Source of the DNA: Solenopsis invicta
Taxonomy: Eukaryota > Arthropoda > Insecta > Hymenoptera > Formicidae
NCBI RefSeq assembly: GCF_016802725.1
Contig: NC_052669.1
Span: 12,892,770 to 12,956,769, forward strand
DNA: 64,000 nt
Reading direction: 5' to 3'
Made by a program: the position numbers and the translations under genes. Positions 63,516 through 64,000 of the stretch are shown one piece after another; position 1 is the first letter of the stretch, and the number at the start of each line of letters is the position of its first letter. The notes under the pieces are model-generated. The model made no database searches and was not told where the DNA came from. It was given only the letters and a program-made list of their open reading frames with translations.

Positions 63516-64000
63516 TACAAAGGTGTTCATGGTTCTGGTTGGAACGATTCAAATATCTCGGCTATTTCGTCGAGTATTTCTAGATCAAGACTATTTACAA
63601 AATTCTCCGCTTTTTTGGGAGCAGAAAGAGGAAATGAAGATGCTTTGGAAGAAAAATCTAGAAGAGGGGAGTAAGGATTTTCCGGCGGTTTCGGACCAAG
63701 GAATCGGGATTTCGATAGAAGAAATTAACAGGGGAAAATGTGAAAGAGAAAATGGTGAGGGAAAGAGTCGGTTCCTGAGAGCGCACAAAAAGCCCTTCAG
63801 GAGAGTCAAAATAGGGGATTTTACCTGAAGAAAATGACCTAGGATATAGTATAGGACTTGAACGTCAGTGCGATATAGAGGAATAAGAAAGGGAGAGAGA
63901 GGGAGGAGAAGTAGACTGTTCAGGTGTAGATTTGGAAGGACAAATAGAGGAAGGGAGAAAAAAAACTGAATTTGTAGGTAGTCGGAGGCGTTGGACGGGT
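63515..64000. other. GA-rich unassigned sequence at the window end
   Basis: A plus-strand frame reaches from the microsatellite to 63,828 with text such as FWEQKEEMKMLWKKNLEEG and IGISIEEINRGKCERENG. It has the look of a degenerate or low-complexity coding stretch and no recognised domain. Purine-rich up to the edge. Confidence 0.3.

Overview
The window is eukaryotic and consists almost entirely of transposable elements. Splice sites, TATA plus TCAGT-type initiators, AATAAA signals, and the mix of Polinton, BEL/Pao, Gypsy, mariner, R1 and Penelope-like elements all point to an insect. The capsid and polymerase proteins look most like Polinton proteins I know from ants, so a hymenopteran, probably an ant, is my best guess (inference). 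I see no ordinary host gene, tRNA, rRNA or CRISPR array.

1-22,040: one Polinton/Maverick, a virus-like self-synthesising DNA transposon. Its left terminal inverted repeat is cut by the window edge; its right one ends near 22,040. Leftward genes are a DLQGF-type unknown protein, major capsid (broken), minor capsid, and a phospholipase A2/adenain-type protease polyprotein. Rightward genes are a packaging ATPase with a stop codon inside its P-loop, a 356-aa conserved unknown, a small fibre-like protein and a chromodomain integrase. Then comes leftward family-B DNA polymerase, with an 83-bp intron and one nonsense codon. To its right are two rightward spliced genes that simple ORF calling misses: one whose intron now holds a 5.8-kb LTR retroelement, and one of five exons with only phase-0 introns.

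13,044-18,851: the nested LTR retroelement. It lacks pol, has a tRNA-Lys primer site and a gag-like ORF, and ends on the left with an inverted extra LTR. Its LTR carries a string of about eleven hairpins that share a GGG-tetraloop-CTC tip while their stems differ and covary. A related solo LTR at 52,285-53,721 carries the same hairpins in a 64-bp tandem repeat. This is the most unusual structure I found.

22,041-28,410: a roughly 110-bp satellite array split by a fold-back mariner, a repeated module (X), a 5'-truncated R1 retrotransposon and a second repeated module (Y). 28,400-38,320: a decayed leftward Ty3/Gypsy element (gag, protease, RT, RNase H, integrase, and a long extra charged ORF region). 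38,320-47,470: AT-rich DNA with three TIR elements, then second copies of modules X and Y and of the satellite.

47,500-51,600: a BEL/Pao pol pseudogene interrupted by a mariner relic. 54,577-61,877: a complete-looking BEL/Pao element with about 1% divergent LTRs, a 5-bp target duplication and a tRNA-Tyr primer site, but a broken gag-pol. 62,199-62,922: a Penelope-like RT relic. The window ends in a GT microsatellite and unassigned GA-rich DNA.
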